Of a stretch of DNA of 64,000 nucleotides, positions 48,568-57,505 are shown piece by piece. A model generated the notes under the pieces. That model was not told the DNA's origin. It worked only from the letters and a program-made list of their open reading frames with translations, and searched no databases. How positions within the stretch are numbered: position 1 is the first letter of the stretch; each line of letters opens with the position of its first letter. Origin of the DNA: Streptomyces fradiae (GTDB lineage: Bacteria; Actinomycetota; Actinomycetes; Streptomycetales; Streptomycetaceae); contig NZ_CP065958.1 in the NCBI RefSeq assembly GCF_041270065.1, forward strand, positions 2,666,001 to 2,730,000, in the 5' to 3' direction. A program made the position numbers and the translations under genes.

Positions 48568-49797
48568 GTGAGTACATCCGTCGCAACCGCATCGAGGTTC
48601 AGGACCGTCACCGGGCACCGGGACGCGGTCGGCAAGACCGCCGGCGAGGACGTGTACGGCGAACTCTGCGCCGCGCTGTTCTCCGGCTTCCCGCGCCGCG
48701 ACCAGCGGATGAAGGCCGAGCAGTATCTGAGCGGTCTGCTGACCGCGCAGGGCCGCAAGTCCATCCGCAACATCGCCGCCCAGATCGGCGGCCCGGCCGC
48801 CGAGCAGAGCCTGCACCACTTCATCTCCAGCTCCACCTGGGACTGGCGGCCGATGCGCGCCGAGCTGGCCCGGCACGTCCAGCGCACCGCGGCCCCGCAG
48901 GCCTGGGTCGTGCGGCCGATGCCGATACCGAAGGCCGGACAGCACTCGGTGGGCGTCGACCGGCGGTTCGACCCGGAGCGCGGGCAGGTCTTCCGCGGGC
49001 AGCAGGCGTTCGGTCTGTGGTTCGCCTCCGAGGAGACCAGCGTGCCGGTCAACTGGCGGCTCTTCCTGCCCGATCCGTGGGTCAAGGACCGCACCCGGCG
49101 CGACCGGGCCGAGGTCCCGGAGGGCGCCGGCGAGGAGACCCTGGAGGAGTGCGCGGTCAACGCGGCGCTCGACACCGCCCGCTGGCCCGACGTGGCCCGC
49201 AAGCCGCTGCTGCTCGACGTGCGCGGCGGCGCGGGCCGGGCGGCCCTGCACCGGCTCGCCCTGGCGGGCGTGCCGGTGGTGGCGCGGATCGGCGCGGGCT
49301 GCCGGCTGACCGTCGCGGACCGCTCGCTGCCCGGCTTCGGCTCGGGGCCGCTGACCGCGCTGCAGATCCTGGAGTCGCTGAAGGGGCTGCGCCGTCCGGT
49401 GAGCTGGGTGGACTCGGTGCACGGCGTGCGCACCTCGCGGACCTCGCTGGCCACGGCCGTACGGGTCACCCTGCCGGTGCCGGCGGGCGAGCGGCAGCGG
49501 CCGCTGCTCCTGCTCGGCGAGTGGGACGAGCCGCAGGAGGCTCCGGCCCGGCTGTGGATCACCGATCTGACCGGTTCGGCGGTCGGTCCGCTGCTGCGGC
49601 TGACCAAGCTGTCCCGGCGGGTCGAGCGGGACTTCCGGGCGGTCGGCGAGGGCGCGGGCCTGCGGGACTTCGTGGGCCGTTCCTTCCGCGGCTGGCACCG
49701 GCACATCACGCTGGCCTCGGCGGCGCACGCGGCGACGGTGCTCGCCGCGGACCGGAACGCGCCGTTCGGCGCGGCGCCGGCGCGCTCGGCGGGCTGA
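48568..49797 (+). CDS. Domesticated IS701-like transposase
   Basis: 409 residues from GTG 48568 (CAGGAG 6 bases upstream). The DDE_5/IS701 fold is clear: '[10 protein letters not shown]...[13 protein letters not shown]', '[16 protein letters not shown]', '[25 protein letters not shown]', 'LLLDVRGG' and '[16 protein letters not shown]...RSFRGWHRH'. The first catalytic Asp of the IS701 D-D-T-G motif is replaced by Arg116/Pro117; the second (Asp217) and the Glu (353) remain. No terminal inverted repeats or target duplication are seen, codon use matches the host, and the gene sits between chromosomal operons, so it is probably not mobile. Function unknown; possibly DNA binding. Confidence 0.85.
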   Translation: MSTSVATASRFRTVTGHRDAVGKTAGEDVYGELCAALFSGFPRRDQRMKAEQYLSGLLTAQGRKSIRNIAAQIGGPAAEQSLHHFISSSTWDWRPMRAELARHVQRTAAPQAWVVRPMPIPKAGQHSVGVDRRFDPERGQVFRGQQAFGLWFASEETSVPVNWRLFLPDPWVKDRTRRDRAEVPEGAGEETLEECAVNAALDTARWPDVARKPLLLDVRGGAGRAALHRLALAGVPVVARIGAGCRLTVADRSLPGFGSGPLTALQILESLKGLRRPVSWVDSVHGVRTSRTSLATAVRVTLPVPAGERQRPLLLLGEWDEPQEAPARLWITDLTGSAVGPLLRLTKLSRRVERDFRAVGEGAGLRDFVGRSFRGWHRHITLASAAHAATVLAADRNAPFGAAPARSAG

Positions 49798-49874
49798 GGC
49801 CGAGCAGAGACCGAGCAGCGATCGAGGTGCTTCCGGGTCGGGGCCGGATCGGTCCCCGGCCCGGGCTTCGGACC

Positions 49875-49904
49875 GGGGTCCGGGAGTTGGGGCTTCCGGA
49901 CCCC
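49875..49904. terminator. Bidirectional terminator
   Basis: 9-bp stem GGGGTCCGG / CCGGACCCC around a 12-nt loop, in the 115-base gap between the convergent transposase-like gene and the GAF/PucR gene. Confidence 0.7.
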
Positions 49905-49912
49905 GTACGGAG

Positions 49913-51904
49913 TTATTCGGGGTCCGCGGCCAGGGCGGCGCGGCGGCGGGCCAGGACGTCGCGGGTGCGCTGGAGGCGCAGGGCGAGCTGCACTTCGAGG
50001 ACCTGGCCGGGCTTCTGCCATTCGGTGCCGAGGAGTTCGCCGATGCGCTCCAGGCGGCGGGAGACCGTGTTGGGGTGCACGTGCAGGGCCTCGGCCGCGT
50101 TGGTGGGGCTGGCGCCGGAGGCGAAGTAGGCCTCCAGGGTGCGGGTGAGGTCGGTGAACCGCTCGGCGTCGTAGTCCAGTACGGGGCCGATCGCCGACTC
50201 GATGAAGCCGTCCACGTCGTGGTCGTCGGAGAGCAGCAGGCCCAGGAAGCCCAGGTCGTCGACGGACGCGGCGGCACCGGCGCCGCCGAGCGCGCTCATG
50301 GCGTCCAGGCAGCGCATGGCCTCCTGGGAGAGCCGGGCGACGCTGTCGGGGCTCCAGCCGGGGCCGGCGGCGCCGACGGACACCGGGTGCCCGAGCAGCG
50401 GGGCGAGTTCGGCGGAGACGGCCTTCGCGGCGGCGGAGGCGTCCACTCCGGGCAGCAGCAGCACGATGCAGCCGCCCTGCACGGTCTTGAGACCCGCCAT
50501 CCGGTACGCGTACGAGGACGCCCACACGACGGCGCGGCCCTGCTCGCCGCCCTCGGGCCGGGCCACCACCAGGATGTGCGGCTTGCGCAGGTCGATGCCG
50601 AGGCGGCGGGCGCGCTGGGCGATCTGCTGCGGGGCGTGCTGCGGCTCGGCGAGCAGGTCGTCGAGGAGCTCGTCGCGGACGGGGCCCTCGGCGACGGCGG
50701 TGGAGCGCTGCATGAGGAGCAGGAAGGCGACGGACTGGGCGGCGAGTTCGAGCAGGCGCTCGTCCTCGCCGGTGAGCGGGGTGGCGGCGCTGACGACGAG
50801 GACGCCGAGGTCCTCGGAGCCGGCGATGACCGGGGCGACCCAGGTCTGCGCGGGGCCGGTCTGCGCCGGGACTCCGGTCTGGGGGGTGTCGTCGGGGGCG
50901 CGGACGGGACGGCGGCCGGCGTGCGCGTCGAGGGAGGCCTTCGCCACCGCGTCCTCGTCGAAGGCGGGGACCTCGCCGGCGGCGGCGAGCGTGCGGCCGC
51001 CCGGGTCGCGGACCAGGACGCAGGCGTCGAGGGCGTCGCCGGCGGTCTTGGCGACGCCGAGGAGGTCGCCGCCGGACAGCACCAGGTTCATGATCCGGCC
51101 GTGCGCCTCGCCGATGTAGCGCATGCGGGTGAGCGCGGTACGGGCGCGGGAGCTGTCCTGCTCCAGTTCGGTGACCTCGGCGCGGGTCTGGTCGAGGAGC
51201 CCGGCCTTCTCGGTGGCGACGGCGGCCAGGTCGGCGAGCGGGGCGAGCAGGCCGAGCTCGCCGTCGGCGAACCGGCGGGCCCTGCGGTCCCCGCCGTACA
51301 GCAGGCCGAGGACGGTGTCGCCGATCCGCAGCGGCACGGCGAGCACCGCGCGCAGTCCCTCGTCGCGCACCAGCCGGTCGACGGCGGGCACGTGCGGGAA
51401 GCGGTCGTCCGTCAGATAGTCCTCGGTCCAGGCCGGTCCGCCGAGGACATGGACGAGTCCGCCCAGCCCCTCGCGCTCCAGAGCGGCGGTGCAGCCGGCC
51501 GGGTCGAGGACGGTCAGCCCGCCCTCGCTGCTGTGCAGCACGCGCGTGCCGTGCGCGTCGCGCAGGGTGACGCAGGCCAGGTCGAGGTCGAGGAGCCGGC
51601 GGGCGCGGCGGACGATCAGGCGCAGCAGCCCGTCGAGGTCGTACGGGTGGGTGAGGTCGCGGACGGTGTCGGCGAGCGCGTCGAGCGCGAGGCCGCGCTG
51701 CTCACGGCGGGCGAGCGACTGGGCGACTCCGGTCGCGAGGTGCACGGCCCGCTCCAGATGGGCGAGTTCGGCGGCCGGGCGGCCGGCCTCGCGGGCCCCG
51801 TCGAGCAGTTCGGCGAGCCGCTCCGGCGGCGCCTGCTGGGCGAGCAGCTCCAGCACGGAGAGCGCGTCCACGCTTCCGCCCCCGTCCGTGCCGTGGTGGG
51901 ACAT
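49913..51904 (-). CDS. GAF-domain PucR/CdaR-type transcriptional regulator
   Basis: 663 residues. GAF domain at about 90-235 ('[36 protein letters not shown]', '[22 protein letters not shown]'), a coiled segment, a GGDEF-like/CdaR middle region, and the C-terminal PucR HTH_30 at about 600-640 ('[28 protein letters not shown]'). Regulators of this kind sense small ligands through GAF and activate catabolic or secondary-metabolic genes. ATG 51904 with GGGAG upstream. Four 13-bp repeats lie in its promoter. Confidence 0.9.
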   Translation of the reverse strand: MSHHGTDGGGSVDALSVLELLAQQAPPERLAELLDGAREAGRPAAELAHLERAVHLATGVAQSLARREQRGLALDALADTVRDLTHPYDLDGLLRLIVRRARRLLDLDLACVTLRDAHGTRVLHSSEGGLTVLDPAGCTAALEREGLGGLVHVLGGPAWTEDYLTDDRFPHVPAVDRLVRDEGLRAVLAVPLRIGDTVLGLLYGGDRRARRFADGELGLLAPLADLAAVATEKAGLLDQTRAEVTELEQDSSRARTALTRMRYIGEAHGRIMNLVLSGGDLLGVAKTAGDALDACVLVRDPGGRTLAAAGEVPAFDEDAVAKASLDAHAGRRPVRAPDDTPQTGVPAQTGPAQTWVAPVIAGSEDLGVLVVSAATPLTGEDERLLELAAQSVAFLLLMQRSTAVAEGPVRDELLDDLLAEPQHAPQQIAQRARRLGIDLRKPHILVVARPEGGEQGRAVVWASSYAYRMAGLKTVQGGCIVLLLPGVDASAAAKAVSAELAPLLGHPVSVGAAGPGWSPDSVARLSQEAMRCLDAMSALGGAGAAASVDDLGFLGLLLSDDHDVDGFIESAIGPVLDYDAERFTDLTRTLEAYFASGASPTNAAEALHVHPNTVSRRLERIGELLGTEWQKPGQVLEVQLALRLQRTRDVLARRRAALAADPE

Positions 51905-51920
51905 CTATCAACTCCCGCTG

Positions 51921-51972
51921 TCGTGCAGCTCAGTCGTGCAGCTCAGTCGTGCAGCTCTGTCGTGCAGTTGTC
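51921..51972. promoter_or_regulatory. Four 13-bp direct repeats (TCGTGCAGCTCAG)
   Basis: Units at 51921, 51934, 51947 and 51960: two identical, a third with one change, a fourth diverging in the last four to five positions. They lie 17-68 bases upstream of the GAF/PucR start. Regularly spaced direct repeats of this size fit a cooperative DNA-binding protein. Confidence 0.75.
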
Positions 51973-52098
51973 GGTCAACGGTGGGATCCACCCGTTCATT
52001 CCCGCTTCCCTCCCGTTCGCTCCCGTTCGCTCCTCTTGCGCCCCTTCCGGGGCGGCATGGCGCGACGGGGCGTCAGGAGCGGGCGGAGCGCGGCCGGA

Positions 52099-53028
52099 TC
52101 AGACCGGCGCGCCCGCGAACGACGCGCCCGCGAAGGCGGGTACGAGCCGGGGCGTACGGGCCCACACGCCGGGCGCCTGCGCGGGCACCCGGGGCGGCCG
52201 GGCGCCGTCCCGGACGGTGAGCAGCGAGCGGTAGAGCCGGCGCAGCCGCGCGGAGGGCTCCCGGTCGCCGTCGACGAGGAGCGCGCCGCACAGGCGCTGG
52301 TAGACGTCGAGGGCGTCCTCAGTACGCCCGGAGCGCAGCAGCGCGACCATGAACTGGGCGTGCAGCGCCTCGTTGACGGGGTGCCGGGCGACGAGGGTGG
52401 CGAGTTCGGGGACCATCTCGGCGTGCTTGCCGAGGCCCAGCTGCGCCTCCACCCACTGGTCGAGGACGCTCATCCGGGAGGCGGCCAGGCGCGCGGTCTC
52501 GGCGCGCAGCCGGGGGCCGGCGGCCACGCCCTCGTAGGGCTCGCCGCGCCAGAGGGCGAGGGCCTCGCCGAGCCGGAGCGCGGCCCGGGACAGGTCGCCG
52601 GCCTCCATGGCGCGGTAGCCGGCGCCCGCGGCGCGCTCGAACCGGCCGACGTCGTGGGAGCCGCCGCCGGTGTCGAGGCGGTAGCCGCCGGACTGGGCGG
52701 CGAGCACGGTCTCGGCGGTGCGCCCGTCCGCGGTGCGCCCTTCGCCCGTACGCCCGTCGCTCGTACGCCCCTCGCCCGCACGCCGGTCGCCGTCGTGGAG
52801 GGCGGCGGCGATGAGCGCGCGAAGTCCCGTGATGTGCGCGTGGAGTTCGGCGCGGGCGCCGCGCGGGCCGCCGGACGGCCACAGTTCGGCCATGAGCACG
52901 GTGGCCGGCACGACCTGGTCGGCGGAGGCGGCGAGCAGCGCGAGCACCTGTCGCGGCGCGGCGGCGGTCGGGGTGATCGACACCCCGTTCTCGCACACCG
53001 AAAGTCCCCCCAGGATCCGGACGTCCAC
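52099..53028 (-). CDS. SARP-family regulator (AfsR/DnrI type)
   Basis: 309 residues. OmpR-like DNA-binding domain at 1-95 (VDVRILGGLSVCENG ... RQVLALLAASADQVVP) and bacterial transcriptional activator domain at about 120-260 ('RFERAAGAGYRAMEAGDLSRAALRLGEALALWRGEPYEGVAAGPRLRAETARL', 'DALDVYQRLCGALLVDG'). SARPs activate antibiotic-biosynthesis genes at direct repeats. Between the domains is a hydrophilic repeat GEGRTSDGRTGEGRTADGRT. GTG 53028 with GAGGGGG upstream. ARE-like sites precede it, so a butyrolactone-receptor-type protein probably controls it. Confidence 0.92.
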   Translation of the reverse strand: MDVRILGGLSVCENGVSITPTAAAPRQVLALLAASADQVVPATVLMAELWPSGGPRGARAELHAHITGLRALIAAALHDGDRRAGEGRTSDGRTGEGRTADGRTAETVLAAQSGGYRLDTGGGSHDVGRFERAAGAGYRAMEAGDLSRAALRLGEALALWRGEPYEGVAAGPRLRAETARLAASRMSVLDQWVEAQLGLGKHAEMVPELATLVARHPVNEALHAQFMVALLRSGRTEDALDVYQRLCGALLVDGDREPSARLRRLYRSLLTVRDGARPPRVPAQAPGVWARTPRLVPAFAGASFAGAPV

Positions 53029-53101
53029 CTTGCCCCCTCAGTGTCTGCGCACGGGATGACCCTGGACGATTAGAAAAGAGACCGCGCGGCATGTCAATAA
53101 G

Positions 53102-53115
53102 AAACCGGACGGTAT
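53102..53115. promoter_or_regulatory. ARE-like site upstream of the SARP gene
   Basis: AAACCGGACGGTAT, close to the autoregulatory-element core AWACCGGTCGGTTT bound by ScbR/ArpA-type receptors; 74-89 bases from the SARP GTG. Confidence 0.55.
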
Positions 53116-53289
53116 GGAATCTCCGAACCCCGTGGGCGGAAATTTTGCCCGGTTCGCCCCACTTTTGACCCATCAACAACGCGTAAGGATGTGAGGAAAC
53201 GTACTCGCGGATCCAGATACTGGACCCACGGGTATGGTTTGCCGCTCGTTTTCAGGCAGGCGTGCGGGCACCTTCCGGCCAGCGGCACG

Positions 53290-53313
53290 AGAAAACCGGC
53301 ATGGCGGTTTTCT
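53290..53313. promoter_or_regulatory. 24-bp ARE-like palindrome
   Basis: AGAAAACCG-GCATGG-CGGTTTTCT, perfect 9-bp arms, in the 470-base gap between the SARP and TetR genes (53029-53498), which otherwise holds only the site at 53102 and a weaker ATAC...GTAT repeat near 53217-53235. Confidence 0.55.
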
Positions 53314-53498
53314 TTGAGATCATGATGGCCCGGCGCGGACGCAGGGGGAAGCACCCCACCACCAGGAAGTGACGCATCAGGAGATGACGTCCGGGGGACG
53401 CCAGGGGTACGGGCCGGGAACGGCCGCGGGGAGGCCCCACGTGGAAGGGCTCACGCGGAAGGGCCTCCCCGGAGGGGCCCGGCCGGCCGGAGCCTCGC

Positions 53499-54146
53499 CT
53501 AGGAGGCCTCGTCCGTGAGGCCGAGCGCGCGGGCGCCGCGGCCCGGCTCCAGGTCCAGCATGGTGAGCACGGCCGGCACCACGATGCTGGGCAGTAAGTG
53601 CTGGTAGAGCGCGGAGGCCCAGCGCTCCATGGAGGACCGGTCGCCCTCCAGCGCATGGGTCATCAGATTGAGCCCGGCGTAGGCGCCGACCACCAGCGGG
53701 GCCACCTGCTCGGGGTCGGCGTGCGGCAGCAGCTCACCCTGTCCCTTCGCCTCGCGCAGCAGGCTCACGTTGATGTCGGTCCACTCGCGGTAGGGGCCGC
53801 TGCGGTTGAGGTCGTGACCGCCCTGGTCGAGGGTGAGCCGGACGCTGCCGCTGAGCACCCGGTCGACGGTGAGCCGGTGCGCGAAGACCATGCCGACGTC
53901 CACGAACTCCTGGACCTTGCAGGTCTGCGGCGGGGGCGTGGGCACCACGGACACCTGTGCGTCGATCACCGCGTGCGCGAGGTCTTCCTTGGAGTCGAAG
54001 TGGAAGTAGAGCGCGCCCTTGGTCACCTGGGCGAGGGCGAGGATGTCGGAGAGCTTCGCCGCCTCGTAGCCCCGCTCGTCGAAGACGGCCGCCGCCGCCT
54101 CCAGGATCGCCCTGCGGGTACGGATCGCCCGATCCTGCTTCGCCAT
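53499..54146 (-). CDS. Gamma-butyrolactone-receptor-like TetR regulator (ScbR/ArpA family)
   Basis: 215 residues. N-terminus MAKQDRAIRTRRAILEAAAAVFDERGYEAAKLSDILALAQVTKGALYFHFDSKEDLAHAVID is diagnostic of the ScbR/ArpA/pseudo-receptor group. The ligand-pocket Trp conserved in true receptors appears retained in REWTDINVSLL, but the length and the rest of the pocket are not enough to tell true receptor from pseudo-receptor. ATG 54146 chosen over GTG 54155 because GAGGGA is correctly spaced only for the ATG. No butyrolactone synthase (afsA/scbA) is nearby, so the ligand may come from elsewhere. Confidence 0.9.
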   Translation of the reverse strand: MAKQDRAIRTRRAILEAAAAVFDERGYEAAKLSDILALAQVTKGALYFHFDSKEDLAHAVIDAQVSVVPTPPPQTCKVQEFVDVGMVFAHRLTVDRVLSGSVRLTLDQGGHDLNRSGPYREWTDINVSLLREAKGQGELLPHADPEQVAPLVVGAYAGLNLMTHALEGDRSSMERWASALYQHLLPSIVVPAVLTMLDLEPGRGARALGLTDEAS

Positions 54147-54202
54147 GGGAGTCACGTCCCTCTCATCGCGCCCGAACCGGCATCCCGGTGGCCCGAGAAA
54201 AC

Positions 54203-54219
54203 AAACCTTGGGGTACCAA
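54203..54219. promoter_or_regulatory. Possible autoregulatory ARE of the TetR gene
   Basis: AAACCTTGGGGTACCAA, 57 bases before the TetR ATG, roughly fits the ARE half-site pattern and contains a TTGG-N4-CCAA symmetry. Weak match. Confidence 0.3.
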
Positions 54220-54336
54220 TTTTCCGGCAGCTGGAAGATACCCGAAGCCGTGTTCGCAATGAACCCGAACGCCCGGCCATCGCCGAATACGCGCCCCTGA
54301 CCAGCTCATTTGCCGATCTACTCGAGTAAGAGAACG

Positions 54337-54365
54337 TCAGGTCGGTGCCGCTCGCACCGACCTGA
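54337..54365 (-). terminator. Strong hairpin downstream of the anthrone-oxygenase-like gene
   Basis: TCAGGTCGGTGC-CGCTC-GCACCGACCTGA: perfect 12-bp stem and 5-nt loop, 82-110 bases past the gene's stop. Serves as factor-independent terminator without U tract. Confidence 0.75.
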
Positions 54366-54431
54366 CAGCGTGCTCGTTCTCCTCGTACGTCACTCAGGGC
54401 GACCGGAAAACCGACCCTCCGGTCCCCTGTT

Positions 54432-54447
54432 CGGTATACCGGCCGGT
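54432..54447. promoter_or_regulatory. Overlapping palindromes CGGTATACCG / ACCGGCCGGT (ARE-like)
   Basis: Two perfect 10-bp palindromes overlap (54432-54441 and 54438-54447); the core ATACCGGCCGGT resembles an ARE. It abuts the stop of the anthrone-oxygenase-like gene, about 290 bases upstream of the TetR start. Confidence 0.4.
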
Positions 54448-54953
54448 CAGCCGCTCACCACGGCCGAGGCGGTGAGCAGCCCGAAGGCCGCCAGGACGAG
54501 CAGCGTGCGGAGGAGGTGGAAGCGGTTCCAGGGCCGCTCGAAGGCCGCCCGTACCGCGCCCGCCGACTCACCGGCAGACCCACCGGCAGACGCGCCGGCC
54601 GGTTCGGAGGCGGCGAGGGCGGTGTTGAGCGGGATGTTCCCGGCCACGGTGACCAGATGGTTCGCCACCGCGGCCGCCAGGCCCGCCGCCACCAGCCACT
54701 TCTGCGTGTCGGTGCGCCCGTCGACCGGCACGAACAGGGCGGCCGCCGGGAAGACCACGACCCCCAGGAAGACCAGCAGGAAAACCGGCCTCGGCACGTA
54801 CTCGTTGATCCGCCGCATCGCACGGACGAACTCCTCGTCCGAGAGCCGGGCCAGGGCGGGCATGACCCCGGTGCGGAAGATCAGCATGAATCCGGCGTAG
54901 AGACCCGTGGACACGACGGCGAGGGCGAGCAGCAGGGCGGCCATGAACTCCAT
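54447..54953 (-). CDS. DUF1772/anthrone-oxygenase-like membrane protein
   Basis: 168 residues, four TM helices. 'LALAVVSTGLYAGFMLIFRTGVMPAL', 'AMRRINEYVPRPVFLLVFLG', 'AAAVANHLVTVAGNIPLNTALA' and 'WNRFHLLRTLLVLAAFGLL' reproduce the DUF1772 signatures including N-x-P-L-N and W-N-x-x-H. Family members oxygenate anthrones in polyketide pathways, but most are uncharacterised. An Ala/Gly/Ser insertion (GASAGGSAGESAG) is unusual. 16 bases separate it from the VWA gene stop. Confidence 0.85.
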   Translation of the reverse strand: MEFMAALLLALAVVSTGLYAGFMLIFRTGVMPALARLSDEEFVRAMRRINEYVPRPVFLLVFLGVVVFPAAALFVPVDGRTDTQKWLVAAGLAAAVANHLVTVAGNIPLNTALAASEPAGASAGGSAGESAGAVRAAFERPWNRFHLLRTLLVLAAFGLLTASAVVSG

Positions 54954-54969
54954 GATGCCGGGGCCCCGC

Positions 54970-56532
54970 TCAGTCCGCGTACGGGTCGGCGGAACCCTCG
55001 CGGCCGCCGAGCCGGTCGGCCTGCCGGATGGCCTCGGCCAGCTCCCGTACGGACGCCGAGCGGGACCGGTCGGCGAGGGCGCCCGCGCGGGCCGCGAGGC
55101 CGGACAGCTGCGGGGCGCCGGGCACCTGGCCGCCGCGCAGCCGGTCGGCGAAGTAGGCGGCGATGGCGGTCAACTGGAGGCTGTCGTGGCCGCCGCCCCA
55201 GATCGGCGCGGTGAGCGCGGCGGTCTCGACGGTGCCGGAGCGCTCGTGCGGGGCGCGGGTCGCGGGGTCGAGCCAGCGGACGGTGGCGGTGGCGACCCGG
55301 CCCTGCTGTCCGGGCCGCAGCTTCACCGCGTACAGCGCGGTCACGGTGTGCCCGGCGCCGACCTCGCCGCCGTCCACCCGGTCGTCGCGGAAGTCCTCGT
55401 CGGCGACCTTGCGGTTGTCGTAGCCGATGAGCTTGAAGCTCTCCACGGTCTTCGGGTCGAAGGCGACCTGCGCCTTGGCGTCGCGGGCGCGCAGTTCGAT
55501 GTGGCTGGGGAGCTGGTCGACGAAGACCTTGCGGGCCTGCTCGGAGGTGCCGACGTAGCTGGTGTGGCCGTCGCCCTTGTCGGCGAGCTGCTCCATGAAG
55601 GCGTCGCCGTAGTCGCTGCCGACGCCGACGCCGAACAGCGTGATGCCGTACGTGCGGCGCTCCTTGTCGATGCGCTCCAGGATGCCGGAGGCCTCTGTGT
55701 CGCCGGTGTTGGCGAGGGCGTCGGAGAGCAGCACGACCCGGTTGGTGGCGCCCTTGCGGCGGCCCTCGACGGCGACGTCGTAACCGGTGCGGACGCCCGC
55801 CTCGACGTTGGTGGAGGAGGTGGTCTCCAGGGCGTCGACGACCTCGTGGATCCGGCCGCGGTTGGGGCCGACGCGGGTCATGGGGAGCCGGGTCTCGGCG
55901 TCGGAGCTGAAGGTGACGAGGGCGACGGAGTCGTCGTCGCGGAGCTTGTCGGCGAGCAGCCCGAGGGACTCCTTGACCAGGTCGAGGCGGCCCGGTTCGC
56001 CCATGGAGCCGGAGATGTCGACGACGAAGGTGAGGGCGGCGGGCGGGCGTTCGCCGTCGCTGGGCTTCGTGGCGAGGCCGACGCGTACGAGGGACCAGCC
56101 GGGCGCGTCGGAGCGGGCGCCGTCGACGGTGACGCTGAAGCCGTTGTCCTCGGGACGCTGGTAGTCCGGTTTGAAGCTGTTGACGAACTCCTCGGGGCGG
56201 ACGTCCGCCGGGTCGGGCAGCCGGCCCTCGGCGAGGGTGCGGCGGGCGTAGCCGTACGAGGCGGTGTCGACGTCGAGCGCGAAGGTGGACAGCCGGTCCG
56301 GGGCGGGCGCGGGCTTCCCGTCGGGGGCCCTGCTCGGCGCCTTCTCCGCCGCGCCCTTGCCGCCGTCGGGGACGGCCGGACGGTTCGGCGCGGGCGCGCC
56401 CCGGTCGGCGCGGGAGCCGTCCGCACTGGTGCGCGAACCGTTTGCGCCGCCCGCGCAGCCCGCGACCAGCAGGACGCCTCCGAGCGTTCCGGCGACCACA
56501 CCGGCCAGCCTTCGCTTCATGATCCGCTTCAT
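54970..56532 (-). CDS. VWA-domain lipoprotein (YfbK type)
   Basis: 520 residues from ATG 56532 (starts at 56547 and 56538 also possible). Lipobox LVAGC at about residue 25, a charged low-complexity linker, the YfbK/VWA_2-associated N-terminal region 'DRLSTFALDVDTASYGYARRTLAEGRLPDPADVRPEEFVNSF', and a VWA domain with intact MIDAS DISGS and the later SDALANTGDT. It binds metal-dependent protein ligands at the outer face of the membrane. Its partners are unknown. Confidence 0.9.
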   Translation of the reverse strand: MKRIMKRRLAGVVAGTLGGVLLVAGCAGGANGSRTSADGSRADRGAPAPNRPAVPDGGKGAAEKAPSRAPDGKPAPAPDRLSTFALDVDTASYGYARRTLAEGRLPDPADVRPEEFVNSFKPDYQRPEDNGFSVTVDGARSDAPGWSLVRVGLATKPSDGERPPAALTFVVDISGSMGEPGRLDLVKESLGLLADKLRDDDSVALVTFSSDAETRLPMTRVGPNRGRIHEVVDALETTSSTNVEAGVRTGYDVAVEGRRKGATNRVVLLSDALANTGDTEASGILERIDKERRTYGITLFGVGVGSDYGDAFMEQLADKGDGHTSYVGTSEQARKVFVDQLPSHIELRARDAKAQVAFDPKTVESFKLIGYDNRKVADEDFRDDRVDGGEVGAGHTVTALYAVKLRPGQQGRVATATVRWLDPATRAPHERSGTVETAALTAPIWGGGHDSLQLTAIAAYFADRLRGGQVPGAPQLSGLAARAGALADRSRSASVRELAEAIRQADRLGGREGSADPYAD

Positions 56533-56766
56533 GGGCATATCCCCCATCTCCTCATCTCCCCCTGGGAGGTCGGCACTTGTGAATGTGACGTTCGGGAGGG
56601 CCGGAAGGAGCAGACGAAGGAGTTGCGGAAGGATCTCAATGCGGCAACGGCGGCGGGGGCGCGCTGCCGTGGCAGGGATTCGCCATCCTTGTCAACAGGG
56701 GTTGTCACCGTACGCAGTCGCGTGCGTACATGGAGTGGCACACCGATCGGGCGGGGGTGGTCAGCG

Positions 56767-57477
56767 GTGGCAGAGACAGCGGGCTCCGTGATGCTCGCCC
56801 GTTCGGCGATGGGCCGGGCCGGGCCGGAGCCGCAGCGTCCGCCGGGGCGTCCGGTGCGCGGCACCCGCCGGGTCAGCGCCGCGCTCGCGGGCCTGGCGGC
56901 GTCCGCGCGGCACGAGTTGCTGACCTTCGACGACCCGGCGGCCTCCGTGTCGCGCGCGATCCCCGAGCCGTTCCTGGAGCTGGCGGGAGCGTGCATGCGC
57001 GCGGCGGCGGAGCGGGCCGGCGAGGTCCGCCGGATCGTGCCCCGGCACGCCCTCCCCCAGGTGGCGGGGGCGGTCCGGGTCCCCGGCCGGGCCCGGGTGG
57101 CCGAGACCATCCCGTTCAAGATGATCGTCGTGGACCGCACGGTCGCCGCGGTCCCGCTCGACCTGGAGCTGCACTACAACGGGCTGCTCCTGATCCGCGA
57201 CCCGGTGGTCGTCCAGGCTCTGGTCCGGGCCCATCACGCCTCGTGGGACACCAGCCAGGAGCTGGCCGGCCTGACCCCTCCCGCCCGCGAACTGCCGCCG
57301 CAGCTGCGCCCCGTGCTCGACGCCCTCCTCGCGGGGCTCACCGACGAGACGGCCGCGGCCCGCCTGGGCATGTCGCCGCGGACGTACAGCCGGAGGGTGG
57401 GTGAGCTGATGGCGGCCCTGGGCACCACGAGCCGCTTCCGCGCGGGGGCGGAAGCGGCTCGAAGGGGGTGGATCTAG
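56767..57477 (+). CDS. LuxR-type HTH regulator with phospholipase D-like N-domain
   Basis: 236 residues from GTG 56767. The middle part 'AETIPFKMIVVDRTVAAVPLDLELHYNGLLLIRDPVVVQALVRAHHASWD' resembles the inactive PLD/TrmB-like sensor region of Streptomyces LuxR proteins, and the end 'LLAGLTDETAAARLGMSPRTYSRRVGELMAALGTTSRFRAGAEAARRGW' is a LuxR HTH. Convergent with the ABC genes 28 bases away. Start uncertain: ribosome site weak. Confidence 0.82.
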   Translation: MAETAGSVMLARSAMGRAGPEPQRPPGRPVRGTRRVSAALAGLAASARHELLTFDDPAASVSRAIPEPFLELAGACMRAAAERAGEVRRIVPRHALPQVAGAVRVPGRARVAETIPFKMIVVDRTVAAVPLDLELHYNGLLLIRDPVVVQALVRAHHASWDTSQELAGLTPPARELPPQLRPVLDALLAGLTDETAAARLGMSPRTYSRRVGELMAALGTTSRFRAGAEAARRGWI

Positions 57478-57505
57478 ACGGCCGACAAGGGTGGTTCGTC
57501 CCGGT

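Noticed and set aside
48568..49797. Intact IS701 insertion sequence
   Set aside because: No terminal inverted repeats or target duplication, and first catalytic Asp replaced.
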